64,000 nt of DNA, taken from assembly GCA_033854175.1 (NCBI GenBank), contig JAWOKN010000004.1:1-64000 (forward strand), in the 5' to 3' direction. Each line of letters begins with the position of its first letter. The stretch's first letter is position 1. The stretch is from DATKPE01 sp033854175 (lineage in GTDB: Bacteria; Bacteroidota; Ignavibacteria; UBA10030; SZUA-254). The notes under the pieces were generated by a model. That model made no database searches, was not told where the DNA came from, and saw only the letters and a list, made by a program, of their open reading frames with translations. A program made the translations under genes and the position numbers. Below, piece after piece: positions 43,936 through 53,601 of the stretch.

Positions 43936-44940
43936 TTACGCTTTCATCACACCGCCGATGATGACTGGTTTTTCCCCCCTCTTTTCGAGCAACCTGAAAA
44001 TTTTATCGCCACCCCGGCCTGAAACGACGATCACCAGCCCGATCCCGAGATTAAACGTCGACCTCATGTCCTTTTCGGGCACGCGTCCCAGCTTCTGAAT
44101 CAGCTGAAATACCGGTGGACGCTGCCACGTTTTCCAGTGGATCTCCAGCCGCAGTCCCTTGGGAAGAATGCGGATGGTGTTTCCGACGATCCCGCCACCT
44201 GTGATGTGCGCAAAACCGTGCACGTCGGCCAGACCTCCAAGTCCACCGATGACGTGTAAATAGGAGCGGTGAACCGCCAGGAGCGCCTCACCCACAGTCA
44301 TCCCCAGCTCGTCGATGAAGTCATCAACCTCGTACCGATCAAAAAGCACCGAACGGGCCAGCGAATAACCGTTGGTGTGTAGGCCGGTCGACGGTATACC
44401 GATGAGGATGTCACCCTCCCTGATCCGTTTGCCGTCGTAAACTTTTCTTTTCTCCGCCACACCGACAATCATTCCTGCGATGTCATACTCGTTATCCCGG
44501 TAGAATCCGGGCATTTCCGCCGTTTCACCCCCCACCAGGGAGCAGCCATTTTCCCTGCACGCTTTCACCATCCCGGAAATCACCGTCTCAGCCACATGGG
44601 GCTTGAGTTTTCCCGTCGCAAAATAATCGAGGAAAAAAAGGGGCTGCGCACCAAGAACGGCAATATCATTTACACAATGGTTGACAATATCCTGCCCGAC
44701 GGAATCATGACGATCCATCAGGAATGCGACTTTCAGTTTGGTTCCCACACCATCCACGCTTGAAACAAGAACGGGATCAGCAAGGGCCGGAAAGCTTGCA
44801 TCGTAGAGGGCTCCGAATGATCCGATATCGCTGAGTACCGATACGTTAAACGTCGACCGCAGTTCGCCCCGGAGGCGATCGATAAGCTGATTACCGGTGT
44901 TGATGTCGACACCGGCGAGTTTATAGGTTTTAACGTTCAA
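43936..44940 (-). CDS. purM: Phosphoribosylformylglycinamidine cyclo-ligase
   Basis: 334 aa. YKLAGVDINTGNQLI at the N-terminus, VSSVDGVGTKLKVAF, CVNDIAVLGAQPLFFLDY and GGETAEMPGFY are AIR synthetase signatures. It closes the imidazole ring in purine synthesis. The start is TTG at 44940: a stop codon lies three codons upstream and there is no ATG near the N-terminus, so a TTG start is forced. The GAF kinase follows directly. It is divergent from the FAH-family gene across an AT-rich gap. Confidence 0.95.
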   Translation of the reverse strand: MNVKTYKLAGVDINTGNQLIDRLRGELRSTFNVSVLSDIGSFGALYDASFPALADPVLVSSVDGVGTKLKVAFLMDRHDSVGQDIVNHCVNDIAVLGAQPLFFLDYFATGKLKPHVAETVISGMVKACRENGCSLVGGETAEMPGFYRDNEYDIAGMIVGVAEKRKVYDGKRIREGDILIGIPSTGLHTNGYSLARSVLFDRYEVDDFIDELGMTVGEALLAVHRSYLHVIGGLGGLADVHGFAHITGGGIVGNTIRILPKGLRLEIHWKTWQRPPVFQLIQKLGRVPEKDMRSTFNLGIGLVIVVSGRGGDKIFRLLEKRGEKPVIIGGVMKA

Positions 44941-45038
44941 AGGATCTCAGATAGCCTCATTGCCGGTGGCTAATATAAATATAATTTTATAAAAATGTCA
45001 TTTATCCATGATTTTCGGCACGTTGGTCACCATAGGTC

Positions 45039-45067
45039 TTGCAGAAAACGCGCGATATCGCTATATT
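45039..45067 (+). promoter_or_regulatory. sigma-70 promoter giving a nearly leaderless mRNA
   Basis: TTGCAG (45039-45044), 17-bp spacer, TATATT (45062-45067). Transcription should begin about 45074, only about 6 nt before the ATG at 45080. Confidence 0.5.
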
Positions 45068-45079
45068 TGCATGAAATAT

Positions 45080-45742
45080 ATGAGTTACGTTAAAATAAAA
45101 AATCAAACAAAAACATTAACGGTAAGGAAAATATTCTGCCTCGGTCAGAATTATCCGGAACATATCAAAGAAATGCATGCAAATGTCCCGGACTCCCCCG
45201 TTGTGTTCATCAAACCCTCCACCGCAGTCGTCCACAATGGCCAGCCCATCGTTAAGCCAAGTTTTTCGAACCTGCTTCACCATGAAGTTGAACTGTATGC
45301 GGCAATTGGGAGGGAAGGTAAAAATATATCTTTAAAAGACGCCCCCAACCATATTTTAGGTTACGGCGTTGCACTCGATATGACCTTGCGGGACATTCAA
45401 ACTCAGTCAAAGAAATCGGGTCTCCCCTGGACGGTGAGCAAGGGATTCGATACCTCGGCTCCCGTATCCGACCTCATCCCTGCCGCGGACGTCCCCGATC
45501 CGTATAATCTCGAACTCCGCTGTACGGTAAACGGCATCGAAAAACAACGGAGCAAGACGAGCGCGATGATTTTCAAGCTGGACAGGATCATCGAATATAT
45601 CTCTTCCGTGTTCACTCTTGAAGAAGGGGATCTCATCTTCACCGGAACACCGCGAGGTGTCAGTGAAGTCAAACCGGGCGACCAGATCCGGGCTGAAATC
45701 GTGGGACTGATCGCGATTCAACATAACGTCCAAAACTCATAG
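45080..45742 (+). CDS. Fumarylacetoacetate hydrolase family protein
   Basis: 220 aa from the ATG at 45080. An ATG three codons earlier lies before the predicted transcription start, and still earlier codons overlap the promoter. FCLGQNYPEH, PVVFIKPSTAV, HHEVELYAAIG (metal-binding Glu residues), YGVALDMTLRD and FTGTPRGVSEVKPGD are FAH-fold signatures. Related enzymes act on acylpyruvates or oxaloacetate; the substrate here is not known. No Shine-Dalgarno is visible. The M23 peptidase gene follows after 24 bp. Confidence 0.9.
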   Translation: MSYVKIKNQTKTLTVRKIFCLGQNYPEHIKEMHANVPDSPVVFIKPSTAVVHNGQPIVKPSFSNLLHHEVELYAAIGREGKNISLKDAPNHILGYGVALDMTLRDIQTQSKKSGLPWTVSKGFDTSAPVSDLIPAADVPDPYNLELRCTVNGIEKQRSKTSAMIFKLDRIIEYISSVFTLEEGDLIFTGTPRGVSEVKPGDQIRAEIVGLIAIQHNVQNS

Positions 45743-45766
45743 ATACCGGAGAGCACGAGACCGACA

Positions 45767-48055
45767 ATGAGATCGAGACACATAGTTCTGACCGCAATCA
45801 TCTGCATGTTCCTGTCAACACATTTCGGACTCCAAACCATCAAGGGACCCCGCGAGGAGAAGAGTCCGGAAGATACCACCATCCACACAACCGATTCAAT
45901 CTACCCGCCTCCGGGAAATTATATCTGGCCGACCGATGCAAGCAAAAAGATTACATCCTCATTTGCGGAGTACCGATCGACACATTTTCACGGTGGCATC
46001 GACATCAGCACCAACGGAACGACAGGCTACAACGTCTACGCGGTTCAGCAGGGATATGTTTCACGCGTGAAGATTACACCGAACGGTTACGGGAAAATGC
46101 TCTTCATCCACCATGACGACGGTTATACGAGCACCTATGCGCATCTGAAGGGATTCAACGAGGCCATTACACGACTAGTACGGGAAGAGCAATATAAACA
46201 GGGGAAATACGCCGTCGATATCTCGTTTTCCCCCGACCAACTCCGCGTCAAGCAGGGGGATGTCGTCGCCTATACGGGTGATACAGGCTTCGGTCCGCCC
46301 CACCTTCACTTCGAACTCCGGGACCAGGATCTCAACACCGTCAACCCCTTCCTCGTGGCCAGATATCCGTCAGATGACAATATTCCGCCGGTCATCAGGA
46401 GAGTCCTGATCACTCCGCTCACGTACAACTCAACAATCGACAACAACATCAATCCGAAAATCCTCAGCAGGTTCCCCCGGACCCGCGGAGGCGTAAAAAT
46501 CCCGCAAAACTACATCTTTCACGGTAAAATCGGAATCGGGGTCGAAGCCATCGACCGGACACAGGGAACCTGGAGTCATTCGGGGATCCACTCATTGGAG
46601 TTTTATATCGACGACAGCCTTGCTTTTTCGATGGCCCTCGACCATGTCCCCGCGGAGGAGACCAAGGAGATCGATCTCCATTATGACTTTCATATGATTC
46701 TCTCCGGTTGGGGGAAATTCCAGAAGCTCTACATCGATACGGGGAACAAACTTCCCTTGTATCATCATCAAAAAGAGGGTACGGGAATTATCAACACCGA
46801 CCTTCTTTCAGAGGGAACGCACGAGTACAAGATCGCCTGTGCCGATTTCAGCGGCAATACGACAACCCTGCTGGGACGCTTCACCGTGAACCACTCGCCA
46901 TCCATTGCATCAGTGCAGCCGAAGGGGAATCGCCTCCTGGTCCGGGGTTCCGAGATGGATCTTATCCGCACCTGCGAAGTGGGCGGAAAAAGTTTCACCT
47001 CCCGCGCCTGGAATCAGTTCGTCTTCGAGGGTTCGAAGTATCTTCTCAACGATTCCACACTCGATATCCCCTTCAGCGCCGACCGGTACGACGTCGTGAA
47101 GGTCGTCGGCCGTACCCGTTGGGATTCACGGACACCACCGCTGTTCACATTCCGGTCGAAACCGCCGGGACCCGCACGCCCGGTGTCGTGTAAAACCGAT
47201 ATCATGGAAAACTTTGTCAGATTCACACTGACGACATCCGGCATTTTCACCACCCCGCCCCTTGTCACCATCCGGGAAGGAACCGCACAACAACAGGTCC
47301 AAACGGTAGCGGCCGATATTTCAAAATACACCGGGAGTTACATCCCCTCCCCGGATTTCGCCGGATCAAGGGGGATAACCATTCATGCCGGGGTGAACGG
47401 AGAACCTGTCGAAACCAAGGACTCGTTCGACCTCTTCGCGATCCCGACCCGCAAGGGAGGGGAATTCCGCGATGCACCGATCGGTGTCCGGGTCAGATAT
47501 GACTCGGGCGCCGTGTTCAAACCGCTCTATATGCAGATCAGTGCGGAACCGTTCGGATCCTCCACCGTCTATATCCTTGAACCGCAGGACCAGCTCCTCG
47601 ATCGGGGTGTGCGGGTCTCCATACCCTATCCGGATCAGGGATCCGATACTCACCGCGGACTTTTCTTCCGCGCAAACGGCGGGTGGGTCTTTCAGACCGA
47701 TACACCCGACTCAGGCGGATCGACAATTTCAACGACCCTGACACGCACCCTGGGCGAACTTGCCCTGATGAAAGACGATCAGGGTCCGACCATCGGCCGG
47801 CTCCGTGCCAGCGCGCGAGGGGGGATCGTCCGCCTCTCCTTCCGGTATCGCGATAACCTCTCCGGTGTTGATACCGATGAAATAAAGGTGTACATTGATG
47901 ACAGGATGGTCATCCCAGAAATTGACGGTGAACATCGCCTCGTGACGTACACCGACGAGGAACGGTTGGATCACGGGAAACACCGCATCAGGATCAGCAT
48001 GAAGGACCGGATGAGCAACGAGACCGTTGTTTCGCGTGGCGTAACGGTTCGGTAA
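45767..48055 (+). CDS. Secreted M23 family peptidase with a long C-terminal region
   Basis: 762 aa. A signal peptide (about 1-23) is followed by a lysostaphin-like M23 domain with ligands in HFHGGIDI (His75, Asp79) and PPHLHFEL (His179, His181). It probably cuts peptidoglycan cross-links, or acts as a divisome-type activator if catalysis is weak. The remaining 550 residues look like repeated beta-sandwich domains (for example SIASVQPKGNRLLVRGSE, DNLSGVDTDEIKVYIDD) of the kind found in Bacteroidota/Chlorobi homologues. It lies 24 bp after the FAH gene. Confidence 0.88.
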   Translation: MRSRHIVLTAIICMFLSTHFGLQTIKGPREEKSPEDTTIHTTDSIYPPPGNYIWPTDASKKITSSFAEYRSTHFHGGIDISTNGTTGYNVYAVQQGYVSRVKITPNGYGKMLFIHHDDGYTSTYAHLKGFNEAITRLVREEQYKQGKYAVDISFSPDQLRVKQGDVVAYTGDTGFGPPHLHFELRDQDLNTVNPFLVARYPSDDNIPPVIRRVLITPLTYNSTIDNNINPKILSRFPRTRGGVKIPQNYIFHGKIGIGVEAIDRTQGTWSHSGIHSLEFYIDDSLAFSMALDHVPAEETKEIDLHYDFHMILSGWGKFQKLYIDTGNKLPLYHHQKEGTGIINTDLLSEGTHEYKIACADFSGNTTTLLGRFTVNHSPSIASVQPKGNRLLVRGSEMDLIRTCEVGGKSFTSRAWNQFVFEGSKYLLNDSTLDIPFSADRYDVVKVVGRTRWDSRTPPLFTFRSKPPGPARPVSCKTDIMENFVRFTLTTSGIFTTPPLVTIREGTAQQQVQTVAADISKYTGSYIPSPDFAGSRGITIHAGVNGEPVETKDSFDLFAIPTRKGGEFRDAPIGVRVRYDSGAVFKPLYMQISAEPFGSSTVYILEPQDQLLDRGVRVSIPYPDQGSDTHRGLFFRANGGWVFQTDTPDSGGSTISTTLTRTLGELALMKDDQGPTIGRLRASARGGIVRLSFRYRDNLSGVDTDEIKVYIDDRMVIPEIDGEHRLVTYTDEERLDHGKHRIRISMKDRMSNETVVSRGVTVR

Positions 48056-48142
48056 ATTTTTACGCGGTGATCATCTTCTCAATCCACAACAAGACGCCAT
48101 GATCTCACCTTGTATGAATTCCCACCGGTGCAGCAGCAATTT

Positions 48143-50878
48143 ATGACTGAATTACCAAAAACGTACGTTCCGAAGGAAGCCGAAGACCGCTGGTACCCTT
48201 TCTGGGAAAAGAACCGGCTGTTTCACGCCCGGCCGAACGCGTCGAAAACCCCCTATACGATCGTGATTCCTCCGCCCAACATCACGGGCATCCTCACGAT
48301 GGGACATGTTTTAAACAATGCCATACAGGATATTTTTGTCCGGTGGCGGAGGATGCAGGGATTTGAGACCCTCTGGCTTCCGGGAACCGATCACGCGGGG
48401 ATTGCCACACAGAACGTGGTGGAAAAATCCCTTGCAAAAGAAGGCAAGTCCCGGCACGATCTCGGCCGCACGGAATTCCTGAACCGCGTCTGGAAATGGA
48501 AGGAGGAGTATGGAGGCACCATCATCAGACAGCTGCGGAAACTGGGGACCAGCTGCGACTGGGAACGCGAACGATTCACCATGGACGAGGGCCTGTCAAA
48601 GGCCGTGCAGGAAATGTTTGTCCGGCTCCATGACAAAGGCCTGATCTACAGGGGGAAATATATCGTCAACTGGTGCCCGAAGGATCATACCGCGATCAGC
48701 GATGACGAGGTGAATTCCGTGGAACATCAGGGCTTCCTCTATTACATCAAATATCCGATCAAGGGGACGCGGGAGTACGCGGTGGTCGCAACCACCCGCC
48801 CCGAAACAATTCTCGGAGACGTCGCCATCGCCGTCCACCCGGACGACACCCGGAACAAACATCTTGTCGGAAAAACCGTTATCCTCCCTCTTGAAGGGCG
48901 CGAAATCCCGGTCATCGAAGATCAGTTTGTCGATCCTGCCTTCGGTACGGGGATGGTCAAGATCACCCCCGCACACGACCCGAACGACTACTGGGTCGGC
49001 CAGCGGCATCATCTGGCGCAAATCAACATTTTCGATATCTCGGCACGTCTGAATGATTCCGTACCGGAGAAATACCGCGGCCTTGACAGGTTCGAAGCCA
49101 GGAAAATCATCCTCCGCGACCTGGAGAATCAGAACCTCCTGGAAAAAACCGACAAACATACCCTCGCCATCGGACATTGTTACCGGTGTGACACCATCAT
49201 TGAGCCCTACCTCTCCGATCAATGGTTCGTAAAAATGAAACCCCTCGCCGGACCCGCACTCGAGGTGCTGGAAAAGGGGATGATACGATTTCATCCGGAA
49301 CGGTGGGTGAAAACCTACGGGCACTGGATGGCGAACATCCGCGATTGGTGCATATCGCGGCAGCTCTGGTGGGGACACAGAATCCCGGTCTGGTACTGTG
49401 CGGAAAGCCTCACCAACGATCCGAAATGTACACAACCCATCGTGTCCCGGACCCGCCCCTCCCGCTGCACTGTCTGCGGGTCGGTAAAACTCCGGCAGGA
49501 TGAGGATGTCCTCGATACATGGTTTTCCTCATGGCTCTGGCCGTTTTCGACACTCGGGTGGCCGGAGGATAATGCCGATCTGCGCTACTTCTATCCGACG
49601 AGCACTCTTGTTACGGCTCCCGATATTATTTTCTTCTGGGTTGCACGAATGATCATGGCAGGGATGGAGGTCATGGGCGAGATTCCGACATTCGACGGAT
49701 CGCGACGGGTCCGGCAGGAGGATCTGGTCCCCTTCAGGGATGTTTACTTTACAAGCATCATCCGGGATCTTAAGGGACGAAAAATGTCCAAATCGCTCGG
49801 GAACTCACCCGATCCGTTGAACGTCATCGATGAATATGGCGCCGACGCCCTCCGCTTTACCATCGTCTACCTCGCCCCCCTCGGCCAGGATGTCCTCTAC
49901 TCGAATGAGAAGTGCGAGATGGGGAGAAATTTCGCGAACAAGGTCTGGAACGCGGGCCGATTCCTGCTCATGAACCGGATACAGCTCGGGATCGGCTACG
50001 ACAGGAATATCTCATCGGCCCTCAACGAAGATCATCTTGATCTTGCCGACAGGTGGATCCTGTCACGCATGAATTCCGCAATCGGAACAGTGAACCGGTC
50101 GCTGGAAGAGTTCGACATTAATCAGGCTTCGAAAATCGTTTACGATTTCATCTGGCATGATTTCTGCGACTGGTACGTGGAGATGGTGAAAGGGAGGCTC
50201 TACGGCAATGAACCGGACCAGGTGAAACAATCCCTCCTCTCCCGCACGCTCCATATTTTTGACCGGATTCTCCGGATGCTTCACCCCTTTATGCCCTTTG
50301 TCACCGAGGAACTCTGGCACCACCTTGAACAGCGGACGGATACCGATTCGCTGATGTCCTCGGCATTTCCTGCCGCCGACAACACCCGGATGAATACCAC
50401 AACCGAGGATGAAATGTCCTTCGTTCAATCGGTCATCAACAGCATCCGCAATGCGCGGGGAGAACTTCTGGTTCCTCCGGCCAGGGATATCGAGATCATC
50501 CTCCGCTTCACTGATTCGGTGCACAGCGACATCGTTAAAAAATACCAGAGCTATTTTCAGCGGCTCGCAAGGGTGGTCAAAATATCCGATCTCACGGGGG
50601 ATCATAAACCGTCACATGCTGCGAGCATCGTGGTGGAAGGCGGTGAAGTTTTCATTCCCCTTGAGGGTCTGATTGATTTTGCGGCAGAACGGGAACGGAT
50701 CAAGAAGGAGCTCCTTCATGTCCGGAAGATGTTTGAGAATATCGAGAAAAAGCTTTCCAATGAGAGTTTTGTCTCCAGAGCCCCGGCGGATATTGTCGAG
50801 AAGGAACGGAAAAAACTACATTCGTTCACCGAAACGATCCGGAAACTCGAACATCACCTCGAACAAATATCCTCCTGA
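48143..50878 (+). CDS. valS: Valyl-tRNA synthetase
   Basis: 911 aa from the ATG at 48143 (MTELPKTYVPKEAEDRWYPFW). The frame extends to a TTG at 48110 without support. The class I signatures are PPPNITGILTMGHVLN (HIGH variant GHVLN) and GRKMSKSLGNSP (KMSKS). The editing domain (TTRPETILGDVA) and a C-terminal coiled coil (residues about 845-911) are present. It charges tRNA-Val. The HIGH motif is slightly off consensus but within family variation. Confidence 0.97.
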   Translation: MTELPKTYVPKEAEDRWYPFWEKNRLFHARPNASKTPYTIVIPPPNITGILTMGHVLNNAIQDIFVRWRRMQGFETLWLPGTDHAGIATQNVVEKSLAKEGKSRHDLGRTEFLNRVWKWKEEYGGTIIRQLRKLGTSCDWERERFTMDEGLSKAVQEMFVRLHDKGLIYRGKYIVNWCPKDHTAISDDEVNSVEHQGFLYYIKYPIKGTREYAVVATTRPETILGDVAIAVHPDDTRNKHLVGKTVILPLEGREIPVIEDQFVDPAFGTGMVKITPAHDPNDYWVGQRHHLAQINIFDISARLNDSVPEKYRGLDRFEARKIILRDLENQNLLEKTDKHTLAIGHCYRCDTIIEPYLSDQWFVKMKPLAGPALEVLEKGMIRFHPERWVKTYGHWMANIRDWCISRQLWWGHRIPVWYCAESLTNDPKCTQPIVSRTRPSRCTVCGSVKLRQDEDVLDTWFSSWLWPFSTLGWPEDNADLRYFYPTSTLVTAPDIIFFWVARMIMAGMEVMGEIPTFDGSRRVRQEDLVPFRDVYFTSIIRDLKGRKMSKSLGNSPDPLNVIDEYGADALRFTIVYLAPLGQDVLYSNEKCEMGRNFANKVWNAGRFLLMNRIQLGIGYDRNISSALNEDHLDLADRWILSRMNSAIGTVNRSLEEFDINQASKIVYDFIWHDFCDWYVEMVKGRLYGNEPDQVKQSLLSRTLHIFDRILRMLHPFMPFVTEELWHHLEQRTDTDSLMSSAFPAADNTRMNTTTEDEMSFVQSVINSIRNARGELLVPPARDIEIILRFTDSVHSDIVKKYQSYFQRLARVVKISDLTGDHKPSHAASIVVEGGEVFIPLEGLIDFAAERERIKKELLHVRKMFENIEKKLSNESFVSRAPADIVEKERKKLHSFTETIRKLEHHLEQISS

Positions 50879-50960
50879 TCCCACCTCCCGGACACGCGCC
50901 ACGACCGGTCGGAAGGAATGATCCGCCAGCATACCCGCCGCGCACCATGCAGGTCGCAGT

Positions 50961-50989
50961 TTGCATTTTTAGCCGCTCTCACCTATCTT
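50961..50989 (+). promoter_or_regulatory. sigma-70 promoter of the M49-like peptidase gene
   Basis: TTGCAT (50961-50966), 17-bp spacer, TATCTT (50984-50989), about 55 bp before the ATG at 51044. Confidence 0.5.
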
Positions 50990-51043
50990 GACAGAGAAAT
51001 TTTCGGTTGTTGTCCGCACAATCACAATCCGAGGAGCCCGGTC

Positions 51044-52699
51044 ATGAGATGTCTCCTGAATATGGTATTTCTGGTCACCCTGGCGGGATTGGCCCTGGGC
51101 CAGGTGTCCGGCCCTGCCCTTACACTGAAACAAAAGATCGCACGGTTTTCACCGACGGTCATCACCGCCGACATTGCGATATTATCGGCCGGGGATCGGC
51201 GGGCGCTGGATAAACTGATCGAGTCCCTCCCCTACATCGATTCAATCTATCTGGTCCAGGTTTGGGATAAAAACTTCGATCTCCTCCACCGGCTCGAAGC
51301 GGATACGTCGGCCGATGGAGAGGAAAAACTTCATTATTTCAGGATCAATATGTCGCCATGGTCGATGCTGGATAATAACGAAGCATTCATCGAGGGCGTT
51401 CCCGCACATCCCCCCGATGGGGCCAACTATTACCCCGAAAATATGTCGAAGGATGAATTCACCACATGGGTGGAGAGTCTTCCCGGGGGGGAGAAGGAGA
51501 AAGCCAGAGGTTTCTTCTCTATCATCGTCCGCGGAAAAGACCAGACCCTCCAGATCCGTCCCTATAACGAGGCCTATGCCGCCTACCTCAGCCCCGCAGC
51601 GAAGCTTCTCAAGGAAGCCGCCGAGGCAGCGGATAATCCGACACTGAAAACGTTCCTCCAAAAACGGGGAGAGGCGTTCCTGACAAACGATTATTATGAG
51701 AGTGACATCGCGTGGATGGACCTCGACAGCCCGATTGAACCGACGATCGGCCCGTATGAAGTGTACCTGGACAACCTGTTCAATTATAAAGCGGCATTCG
51801 AGGCCTTCATCGGCATACGCGATGAGCAAGAAACAAAAAAACTCGATCTGTTTTCTGCCCATCTCCAGGAAATTGAAGACACTCTCCCGATCCCCGCCGC
51901 TTTCAGAAATCCGAAGCTGGGTGCAATGTCGCCGATCCGAGTCGTGAACGAAGTCGCCGTCGGCGGAGAGGCACTGGCCGGGGTGCAGACAGCCGCGTAC
52001 AACCTCCCCAACGACGAACGGGTCATACAGGCCAAGGGGAGCAAACGCGTGATGCTCAAAAATGTCCAGGAAGCAAAATTCAACAAATGTCTGGTCCCGA
52101 TATCCGCACTGGCCCTCCCGTCCGATCAACAGGCGATGGTTTCCTTTGAGCCTTTTTTCACGCATATCCTCGCCCATGAACTCATGCACGGCCTCGGACC
52201 ACACACCATCACCCTGAACGGAAAAAAGACTACGGTGCGTCAGGAGATGAAGGAGATCGGCTCATCGCTTGAGGAGGCGAAAGCAGACATCTCCGGCCTG
52301 TTTGCCCTCCAGCACCTCATCGACAGGAATGTCCTGAATCCGTCGCTGGAGAAGCCGATGTATGTCACATTTCTTGCGAGTCTGTTCCGATCCGTGAGGT
52401 TCGGCATCCATGAGGCCCACGGTAAGGGAAGTGCCCTTCAGTTCAACTACCTCACCGATGAAGGAGGGTTTGTGTACGATCCTTCCAGCCGGACTTTTTC
52501 CGTCGACTTCGGGAAAATAAAAAACGCCGTCAAAAAACTCACCGGTGTCATCATGCTTCTTCAGGCCGATGGGAATTACGCACAGGCGAAATCTCTCCTC
52601 GAAAAATACAGCGTGATCAGACCGGAAATGCAGGTTGTACTCGACAGACTGACCGCCGTACCGGTCGATATCGAGCCACAATTCCCGCTCGGGAAGTGA
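51044..52699 (+). CDS. Secreted M49-like (dipeptidyl-peptidase III type) zinc peptidase
   Basis: 551 aa from the ATG at 51044, which has GAGGAG upstream and opens a signal peptide (MRCLLNMVFLVTLAGLALGQ). The zinc site is HELMH (His378, Glu379, His382) followed by GLGPH, with the second motif SSLEEAKADISG (Glu410/411). Eukaryotic and most bacterial M49 enzymes have the six-residue HExxGH; here the site is a five-residue HExxH. It may release dipeptides from N-termini in the periplasm. The SDR gene follows with one base between stop and start. Confidence 0.8.
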   Translation: MRCLLNMVFLVTLAGLALGQVSGPALTLKQKIARFSPTVITADIAILSAGDRRALDKLIESLPYIDSIYLVQVWDKNFDLLHRLEADTSADGEEKLHYFRINMSPWSMLDNNEAFIEGVPAHPPDGANYYPENMSKDEFTTWVESLPGGEKEKARGFFSIIVRGKDQTLQIRPYNEAYAAYLSPAAKLLKEAAEAADNPTLKTFLQKRGEAFLTNDYYESDIAWMDLDSPIEPTIGPYEVYLDNLFNYKAAFEAFIGIRDEQETKKLDLFSAHLQEIEDTLPIPAAFRNPKLGAMSPIRVVNEVAVGGEALAGVQTAAYNLPNDERVIQAKGSKRVMLKNVQEAKFNKCLVPISALALPSDQQAMVSFEPFFTHILAHELMHGLGPHTITLNGKKTTVRQEMKEIGSSLEEAKADISGLFALQHLIDRNVLNPSLEKPMYVTFLASLFRSVRFGIHEAHGKGSALQFNYLTDEGGFVYDPSSRTFSVDFGKIKNAVKKLTGVIMLLQADGNYAQAKSLLEKYSVIRPEMQVVLDRLTAVPVDIEPQFPLGK

Positions 52700-52700
52700 T

Positions 52701-53492
52701 ATGCGCGACGACGTTCCGCAGACTGTTCTGATCACCGGCGCCACCAGCGGGATCGGACGCGAGCTTGCATTGATATTCGCCCGCAAGGGGTACAATCTCC
52801 ATATTGCCGCACGGACAGAAGGAACCCTCATCGCACAGACCGACGAATTCCGGCATCTCTACCATATCGGGTGCGCATATACGGCCTGTGACCTCTCCCA
52901 GCCCTCCGCGCCCGATATGATCATGCGGAACATCCGGGAGCAGGCCGGCAAGATTGATATTCTCGTAAACAATGCCGGGTTTGGGAACTGGGGTGCTTTC
53001 GATCAGACCGATCTTTCGACTGAAATTGAGGAAATTCAGTTGAATATTCTGGCGCTTGTCAGGCTCACGAAATCCGCCCTCGGGGAGATGAAACAGCGGC
53101 GTTCGGGGAGAATACTCAATGTCGCCTCAATGGCCGGTTTTGTGCCCGGCCCCCATATGGCAATTTACTACGCCACAAAAGCCTTTGTCATCTCCTTTTC
53201 GGAGGCGTTGCGCGAAGAGGTACGGGGATCGGGAATTTCCGTGTCGGTTGTATGCCCCAGTGAATCACCGACAAACTTTCAGGCGCGCGCGGGAATCGAG
53301 CGGACGAACCTCAACAGGAGGATTTTCCTGACGGATCCGGCTTTCATCGCGCGGGAGGCGTTCGACGGGCTCATGCGAAACAAACCGGTGATTATCCCCG
53401 GCGTGAAAAACAAGTTTCTGATTTTCTCCCTGCGGTTCCTGCCGCCAGGCGCGGTGAGATCCTTCGTCCGATGGCTGAATATCAAACGCTGA
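52701..53492 (+). CDS. Short-chain dehydrogenase/reductase
   Basis: 263 aa. The cofactor loop TGATSGIG is at residues 12-19, NNAG at 90-93, a catalytic Ser in NVASMAG and Tyr156/Lys160 in YYATK. It is a classical SDR using NAD(P)H; the substrate is not known. A hydrophobic C-terminal stretch (FLIFSLRFLPPGAVRSFV) may touch the membrane, as in DltE/YqjQ-like SDRs. It starts 1 bp after the M49-like gene, so the two are translationally linked. Confidence 0.92.
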   Translation: MRDDVPQTVLITGATSGIGRELALIFARKGYNLHIAARTEGTLIAQTDEFRHLYHIGCAYTACDLSQPSAPDMIMRNIREQAGKIDILVNNAGFGNWGAFDQTDLSTEIEEIQLNILALVRLTKSALGEMKQRRSGRILNVASMAGFVPGPHMAIYYATKAFVISFSEALREEVRGSGISVSVVCPSESPTNFQARAGIERTNLNRRIFLTDPAFIAREAFDGLMRNKPVIIPGVKNKFLIFSLRFLPPGAVRSFVRWLNIKR

Positions 53493-53518
53493 CGCCGTCG
53501 CCGGCCCGAAATTTCCTT

Positions 53519-53547
53519 TGTTTTCTTTCCGCCGGACACATATATTC
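53519..53547 (+). promoter_or_regulatory. sigma-70 promoter of the Ycf48-like gene
   Basis: TTGTTT (53519-53524), 17-bp spacer, TATATT (53542-53547). Confidence 0.5.
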
Positions 53548-53601
53548 CATAATACAAAGCGCATTCATGTATCAAAAACCGGAGAATCACTCACAGCGAA
53601 C

